A stretch of DNA of 64,000 nt from Verrucomicrobiia bacterium (GTDB lineage Bacteria > Verrucomicrobiota > Verrucomicrobiia > JABWAM01), in assembly GCA_020849895.1 (NCBI GenBank), contig JADZFN010000041.1, positions 1 to 64,000 on the forward strand. The letters run 5' to 3'. A program made the position numbers and the translations under genes. Positions 59,413 to 64,000 of the stretch are shown here, piece after piece. Every line of letters starts with the position of its first letter. Position 1 is the stretch's first letter. The notes below the pieces were generated by a model that saw only the letters and a list, made by a program, of their open reading frames with translations, ran no database searches and was not told the DNA's origin.

Positions 59413-60653
59413 GTTGCTCTCCCCGCAAACGCCAGCGCCTGTCGGGCTTCGAGCGATTCCAACGCGCGAAAGGCAATCTGGTTGGCGCGCGCGCCGGCCC
59501 GGCCATCGGCGTTGCCGGGCATTTCGTCCTTCAGAAAGCAGGTGGCGAAATGTTCCAGCGATTGCACCCAGCCTTTGTCGGGGACGAAACTGCTGCGGTA
59601 ATCGGTCTGTTTGCGGAACGGACGCGGACCGAACTCCCTGACGGGGCGACGCACGGCCTCGAACGGCATATCGCCGATGGTCTGGAGGGCTTCCTGGCTT
59701 TTGCAGGCTTCGTAGAAATCGAAGCCGTGGGCGCGGAGTTCCCGGCCTTGCTCGCCCAGATGCGCCGGAAACACTTCGTCGAACTCGCCCGGAAACCCGC
59801 GCACGCGCATGTCCACGAAATCGCTGACGGTGATCGCGGTGTAGGCGGTGAAGACCTCCAGGTATTCCTTCCACAGGAGGTATGATCCCATCGAGCCGCA
59901 CAGGAACGACACGCGCGAGCCGCGCGGAAATTCCAGGACGCAGATGTTGTTGCGGTAGCGGTCGCCCGTCATATAGACCGTCGTCGGCGCGGCGTCCAAG
60001 AGCCAGCACACGAGGTCGAGAATGTGCGTGCCCTCATAGACAATGCGTTCCCGCCCGGCGTAGTAGCCACTGGTTTTCTGCGGGTTGGGGTACATCAGCC
60101 GGTAGTTGATGAAGATCGGCGGTCGCTGCGTGGCCAACAGCCGTTTCACGCGCGCATACGCCGGGGCGAACCGACGATTAAACCCGACGGCCAATCGCCC
60201 GCGCGCCCGGCGTTCAGCGGCGAGCACGGCCTCGGTCTCGGCAGCCGTTTCGGCGATCGGTTTTTCGCAGAACACCCACTTGCCGGCATCGAGCGCCTCG
60301 ATGATGAACTTCGCGTGGAGGTCTTGTTTCGTGCCGATGACCACGATGTCCACGGCGGGATCGTCGAGGACCTGCCGGTAATCGGCGGTGATGTAGCCGG
60401 GAGAGAATTCCTTCTGGTGCGATGCCAGTCGTTTCTGATCCAGGTCGCAGATGGCGCGCATGCTCATCCGACGGCTGTGGGCGGCGGTGTGCAGGTGATG
60501 CGCCGTGATGAACCCGCCTGCGCCGATGAAACCCATTTGCGCCTGGCGGCAAGCGGCAGCCCGACGGCGGGCGGGAAGCTCGCGTGCTTTTCGGCCGGTT
60601 TTGGCTGGCGGCAAGGTGACGGTCTTCATCCGACCCTCCAAGAACGTGCTCAT
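59409..60653 (-). CDS. Gfo/Idh/MocA family oxidoreductase
   Basis: The protein has 414 residues. After a basic N-terminus of about 40 residues comes the Rossmann motif MGFIGAGGFITAHHLHTA. WVFCEKPIAETAAE holds the catalytic Lys, and VYEGTHILDLVCWLLDA is typical of the second domain. The start ATG overlaps the stop of the exported glycosidase-like gene (ATGA) and follows GGGGA. A second ATG eight codons in is possible. It is coupled at its end to the carbon-nitrogen hydrolase gene. The extended N-terminus is not a recognisable signal. Confidence 0.85.
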   Translation of the reverse strand: MSTFLEGRMKTVTLPPAKTGRKARELPARRRAAACRQAQMGFIGAGGFITAHHLHTAAHSRRMSMRAICDLDQKRLASHQKEFSPGYITADYRQVLDDPAVDIVVIGTKQDLHAKFIIEALDAGKWVFCEKPIAETAAETEAVLAAERRARGRLAVGFNRRFAPAYARVKRLLATQRPPIFINYRLMYPNPQKTSGYYAGRERIVYEGTHILDLVCWLLDAAPTTVYMTGDRYRNNICVLEFPRGSRVSFLCGSMGSYLLWKEYLEVFTAYTAITVSDFVDMRVRGFPGEFDEVFPAHLGEQGRELRAHGFDFYEACKSQEALQTIGDMPFEAVRRPVREFGPRPFRKQTDYRSSFVPDKGWVQSLEHFATCFLKDEMPGNADGRAGARANQIAFRALESLEARQALAFAGRAT

Positions 60654-63043
60654 CTTTTCCCCTTCACCAGCACGGCGAAGTGATCGCTCGGCATGCGCAC
60701 CTCGAACAGGCGTTTGCCCCAGGAACGGATTTCTTTCACAGGCGGTTTCTCGACGAGCTTGCCGTCGGCGTCGAACACGTACACCGTGGCGGGGCTGCCG
60801 TCGGGCCAACCGTACCGGCCGGAGCGGTTGGTGACGATGCGTTCCTTGCCCAGGATCATGCCGGGATGCAGTTCGACGGGCGTGATCGGGAACATCGTCT
60901 GCAAGTAATGAAACCCCTGCGGTTGATCGCCCCAACTGTACGTGCATAGCACGGCGGCGTGATCGAGGAAACGCCGCACCATGCGCGCGCGAACACGGTC
61001 GTTGTTGTCGTTGTCATGGTTGCCCAAACCCCACGGCGTGCAGAGATGCATGTCGGTCAGGAACGAATAGGAGCCGGTCTCGCGCAACATCGGCATCTGC
61101 CAGCCGAGCATCGTGCGGGTGTGGCACGGGCCGTTGCCGACGAGCAGGCCGCCGCGTTCGCGGAGCCGGTTGGCGACGACGGTTTTCCACGGCTGCATCA
61201 GCAAGACCGTGCTGGAGTATTGGCCGGTGACCGCGTGCGTCTGTGGGTCAATCCCCACCGTGCAGCCGTCCCACGCCGTTCGGTAGGCGTAGCGCGGCAC
61301 GCTGCCTTCGGCGATTTCGTCCATGAAGATGCCGTCGGGATTGATCTCGCGCAGGATCGTCTCGAAGGTTTGGAGGTAGGCCTTGCCGTAGGAGCTGTCG
61401 AGCGTTGAAAGATACATATAGACGGGATACCGGTAGGGGCTGGTCAGGTGCGTGCCGGCAGCGTCGAGCAGTTTCGAGTCGGCGTACAACTTCTCCGCGC
61501 CCGGCTCGGTGCAAATCGTCGGGTGCATATAGACGAAGGTTTTCACGCTCGGGTCGGCGGTGTGCATTTTCTTCACCCACGCGGCGGCGTTGGCGCACCA
61601 GCGTTTCGCCAGCGGGATCGCCGTGCCCTCGCCGAGGTCCACGATGCCGCCGCCGAGCTTCTGAATTTCGTCGCCCTGGAAATCGGTCTGCCCCGTGAAC
61701 GCCAGCTTCAGGCCGCGGCTCTGGATTTTCTTCTGGTAGAACTCCAACGGCTGGCTGCCGTCGTTGGGATGATCGAAGATGCCGGGGCCGGGGATCGGGA
61801 TGTTGCTGCCCCAGTTGCGGCGCACGGCGTTGATCACGTTCCAGTAATCGCCGCGCACGACCGGGTAGATGCTCCACTCCAGCGTGTGCGACTTGCCGGG
61901 CGCGATGCCGAGTCGTGAATCCGCCAGGCCGATTGTTTTCTCCTCCGCAAACGCGCGATGATGAATTCGGAAGATGTCGTCTTCGGCGAACACGCCCAGC
62001 GCCAGTTCCTCCGTCAACGCGATGGCGGACGGATGAAACGGCGACTCGCTGCCTTCGGACGAACACGGCGGCCGTCCGCCGAGCAGGAGTTCCGGTTGAT
62101 GCAGGGCGGCGAGATCGAGCCGGTTCTCGTAGATGACGCCGATGAGCCGGTCGGTGGTGTTGGTGATCGTGTCGGCGACGTGGACGTGGTCGGAGCGCAA
62201 CGTCACCGTGCGCGTGACCCGGTAATCCGTGCCCGACCACTGCGCCGTAGCGGATCTGTTGCGACGGATGGAATGCCACTTCCCGTCGCCTGTCTCCCGC
62301 CACTTGCCGTCAGGCTCGCTGGTGCGTGAGGCGACTGCGAACGTTTTGTCGGCAACTTGCAGCCGCAACGCACCGCCGTCGGCGAGGCCCACTTTCATCG
62401 CGACCGGACGAGGCGGCAGCGCCACGAACTTCGGCACCGGGCCGGTCGGCGCGGGCGCGACGGTGGTGGTCAGATTGCGGGACGCAACCGGCTCGCCCAT
62501 CTCGACGCGCACGTCGTGCAGGACGAGAGTAGTGCCCTGCGCGAGCACCGGCAAATGGGTGAAGCTGACGGTGTTGCTGCCGGCATGGATATACGGCGTG
62601 ATGTCCCAGACGAACGTGTACGGGTCGGTGTCCGGGAAGCCCCATTCCATGGGGCGGGTGCGGATCGCGTCGGAGAAATCGGGCGAGTAAAGGATCGTCC
62701 AGTTCTCACCCTTCTTCCAGGCGAACTCGACGCCGTTGCGGGTGGTGAAATCGAGTGGCTTGTTGATGAGCGACGCGCCCTCGAGGCTCTTGCCGTTCGC
62801 CTTGGTCACCATCCACGGATTGAATCCGCTGAGGCTCGGCCAGTCCACGCGCGCCTGGAGACGGAGGCGGATCTGTTTGTCCTTGGGAATTTCCGGCAGC
62901 GTGAAATTCAGTTCCGTCGTGCCGGGCGATTTCACCCGCTGCTCCGGGAAGCTCGAGATCACGTTGGTTTCCTCACTGCGAACGACCGTGTGGATCAAGA
63001 GCATCGCGCCGAGCAGCGCGGCGGAAAGGGTTCGGTGTTGCAT
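60650..63043 (-). CDS. Large exported protein, glycoside-hydrolase-like, family not recognised
   Basis: The protein has 797 residues with a signal peptide (MQHRTLSAALLGAMLLIHTV, with likely cleavage after about residue 23). The first 210 residues contain beta-rich, carbohydrate-binding-like segments (LNFTLPEIPKDKQIRLRL). The central part, about 230-400, is a beta-sandwich of the kind preceding TIM-barrel glycosidases. The C-terminal 380 residues look like a TIM barrel, with INPDGIFMDEIAEGSVPRYA, a DGIFMDE motif that could supply an acidic catalytic residue. I do not recognise the family. It is probably periplasmic or secreted and processes a polysaccharide. A gap of 147 bp separates it from the discoidin-like gene. 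Confidence 0.65.
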   Translation of the reverse strand: MQHRTLSAALLGAMLLIHTVVRSEETNVISSFPEQRVKSPGTTELNFTLPEIPKDKQIRLRLQARVDWPSLSGFNPWMVTKANGKSLEGASLINKPLDFTTRNGVEFAWKKGENWTILYSPDFSDAIRTRPMEWGFPDTDPYTFVWDITPYIHAGSNTVSFTHLPVLAQGTTLVLHDVRVEMGEPVASRNLTTTVAPAPTGPVPKFVALPPRPVAMKVGLADGGALRLQVADKTFAVASRTSEPDGKWRETGDGKWHSIRRNRSATAQWSGTDYRVTRTVTLRSDHVHVADTITNTTDRLIGVIYENRLDLAALHQPELLLGGRPPCSSEGSESPFHPSAIALTEELALGVFAEDDIFRIHHRAFAEEKTIGLADSRLGIAPGKSHTLEWSIYPVVRGDYWNVINAVRRNWGSNIPIPGPGIFDHPNDGSQPLEFYQKKIQSRGLKLAFTGQTDFQGDEIQKLGGGIVDLGEGTAIPLAKRWCANAAAWVKKMHTADPSVKTFVYMHPTICTEPGAEKLYADSKLLDAAGTHLTSPYRYPVYMYLSTLDSSYGKAYLQTFETILREINPDGIFMDEIAEGSVPRYAYRTAWDGCTVGIDPQTHAVTGQYSSTVLLMQPWKTVVANRLRERGGLLVGNGPCHTRTMLGWQMPMLRETGSYSFLTDMHLCTPWGLGNHDNDNNDRVRARMVRRFLDHAAVLCTYSWGDQPQGFHYLQTMFPITPVELHPGMILGKERIVTNRSGRYGWPDGSPATVYVFDADGKLVEKPPVKEIRSWGKRLFEVRMPSDHFAVLVKGKR

Positions 63044-63190
63044 GGTGTTGGTTTCGTGGAATGCCGCGTGGATTGGGCGTGAGTCCCGTTGGGATAACGT
63101 CCCTCACGGGAAATCTGCGCTACAGGTTCACCGCGAGAGAAAAGGGGGATTGCAAGGTCATTCCGGTCCGGAGCGCGTGAGAGAGCCAGG

Positions 63191-63766
63191 CTACTTTGCC
63201 GGCTGCGAGTCAAACTCGACCTCGCTGAGAAAGATCCACGGATGCGTTGTGCTGCGGTCGAGCTGGATCAATTCGATCTTCACCCAGCGGCCCGTGCCCG
63301 TGAGATTCCGGGTGAGCATCACCGTCTTGCCGTTGTTGCTCTCGCCGTTCTCGCGCCCGTCGTCTTTCGTGGTGAACGTGGCCTCGTTTTCAAACGTCGT
63401 GCCGTCCTCACTGAAACTGACCGTGAATTTCTCGATCGGGTTGATGCCGGCCGCCTTGAAATTGAGCGAGCACAGTCGGACGCGGGAGAGCTTCCGCGCC
63501 TCGCCGAGATCGAACGTAATCGCCACGGCGCGAGTGGAGTCCGTCCAGTTGTACCAACCCACCCAGCGTTCGTCGTTGTAGTGCGGCTCGCCGTACACGC
63601 CGTCGGTCAGCTCTTTCCCGCCGGTGTCCGCGTAATCTTCGGCAGGCTCGGGAACGGACGTGTAGGTGGAAGTGGGGCGGGCGGGAGCCTTGGGTTCCGC
63701 CAGGGCCACTCCCGCGAGACCCAGTGCCGAGATGGTCATGACGGCAAGCTTTTTCAGTATCCCCAT
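63191..63766 (-). CDS. Exported F5/8 type C (discoidin)-like protein
   Basis: The protein has 191 residues. The signal peptide MGILKKLAVMTISALGLAGV ends near ALA. A single beta-sandwich domain follows: KELTDGVYGEPHYNDERWVGW, AVAITFDLGEARKLSRVRLC, KFTVSFSEDGTTFENEATF and RWVKIELIQL, the spacing of discoidin/F5/8C carbohydrate-binding modules. It may bind glycans outside the cell. AGGATC precedes the ATG. It overlaps the 3' end of the pseudopilin-like gene by 13 bp. Confidence 0.78.
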   Translation of the reverse strand: MGILKKLAVMTISALGLAGVALAEPKAPARPTSTYTSVPEPAEDYADTGGKELTDGVYGEPHYNDERWVGWYNWTDSTRAVAITFDLGEARKLSRVRLCSLNFKAAGINPIEKFTVSFSEDGTTFENEATFTTKDDGRENGESNNGKTVMLTRNLTGTGRWVKIELIQLDRSTTHPWIFLSEVEFDSQPAK

Positions 63767-64000
63767 ACGCGATCCTTGTTTGACTTCCAATCCTCGATCC
63801 GCAGCGCAACGGCAGAACCATCTGCGCAGCCGATATTAATCCTCTTGCCGGGGTGTCGGTCGAATGCTGCGCCGTTGTATCTCAAGCCACCGCCCAGGAG
63901 AACCGAATTGGAATCGTAGTCGGGCGCATGATCCAACGGCCGCGTTTGCGGATTGTAGATGTTGGGCTGGAGCGACGTGTCAGCCACCAGCATGGTGCGA
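63754..64000 (-). CDS. C-terminal part of an H-X9-DG pseudopilin-like protein (5' truncated by window)
   Basis: The frame is open to the window edge and ends at 63754, giving 81 visible codons. FDRHPGKRINIGCADGSAVAL is the H-X9-DG signature of type II-secretion pseudopilin-like proteins abundant in Verrucomicrobiota, Planctomycetota and Lentisphaerota. The part before it (LVADTSLQPNIYNPQTRPLD) is the usual loop. The N-terminal prepilin peptide lies outside the window. Placing it next to exported glycan-active proteins is common in these phyla. Confidence 0.75.
   Translation of the reverse strand, partial: RTMLVADTSLQPNIYNPQTRPLDHAPDYDSNSVLLGGGLRYNGAAFDRHPGKRINIGCADGSAVALRIEDWKSNKDRVWGY

Noticed and set aside
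1-64000. CRISPR array, rRNA operon or replication origin
   Set aside because: No regularly spaced short repeats, no rRNA-like conserved blocks and no DnaA-box cluster were noticed on reading through. A systematic search was not possible.

Overview
The window is a high-GC bacterial chromosome segment with short intergenic gaps and many start/stop overlaps of the ATGA, GTGA or TTGA type. It opens on the last codons of a PEP-CTERM protein and closes on a partial H-X9-DG pseudopilin. It also holds a PTS EIIA joined to an excisionase-like helix-turn-helix domain, several Gfo/Idh/MocA oxidoreductases and several URO-D-like proteins. Together these suggest a free-living member of the PVC group (Verrucomicrobiota, Kiritimatiellota or Lentisphaerota). 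This is an inference from gene content, because there is no rRNA in the window.

From 1 to about 41.4 kb the content is mostly core metabolism and information processing. A neutral-ceramidase-like hydrolase is followed by an oxidoreductase / GH20 / MgtC operon, queE, alanine dehydrogenase and thioredoxin reductase. Next come a nucleotidyltransferase, a GYF-domain membrane protein, hemB-clpS-DUF2017-like, a Xer recombinase and rpmI-rplT. Then follow rhamnulokinase, pabB, lipA, a TIM-barrel isomerase-like gene, a PfkB kinase, an RluA-type synthase, the HTH-EIIA protein, recD2, an aminotransferase, a DUF2062 protein and dnaE. The block ends with a BOF-family periplasmic protein, a CCA-adding enzyme, a CAU tRNA, an exported Memo-AMMECR1 fusion, argA with an RsmA-Nudix fusion, panC / ymdB / 5-FCL, gluconokinase and nicotinamidase.

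From about 41.6 kb to the end the window becomes a carbohydrate-catabolism region on the minus strand, by eye somewhat less GC-rich. araB-araD come first, then an oxidoreductase followed by a decayed sugar-phosphate epimerase. The central feature is an 11.7 kb collinear run (57210 down to 45474). It encodes a split transketolase, three URO-D-superfamily proteins, an SDR, a class III aminotransferase, a second full-length transketolase, a TIM-barrel amidohydrolase, an AraC regulator and a PhyH-type dioxygenase. It is divergent from a ROK repressor. A second minus-strand group follows: a pseudopilin, a discoidin-like exported protein, a large exported glycosidase-like protein, an oxidoreductase and a carbon-nitrogen hydrolase. 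I do not recognise this gene combination as any described pathway. It looks like catabolism of an unusual, possibly aminated or modified, sugar or polyol.

A family of terminal-inverted-repeat elements ties parts of the window together. One copy is 278 bp and carries internal hairpins (18923-19200). Two are miniature internal-deletion derivatives (41561-41612 and 55403-55459). The copies sit against genes: one supplies the stop codon of a neighbour, and another fills almost all of an operon's intercistronic gap and ends 3 nt from a start codon. Other oddities are an exported Memo-AMMECR1 fusion, an RsmA-Nudix fusion and an in-frame palindromic insert in lipA.
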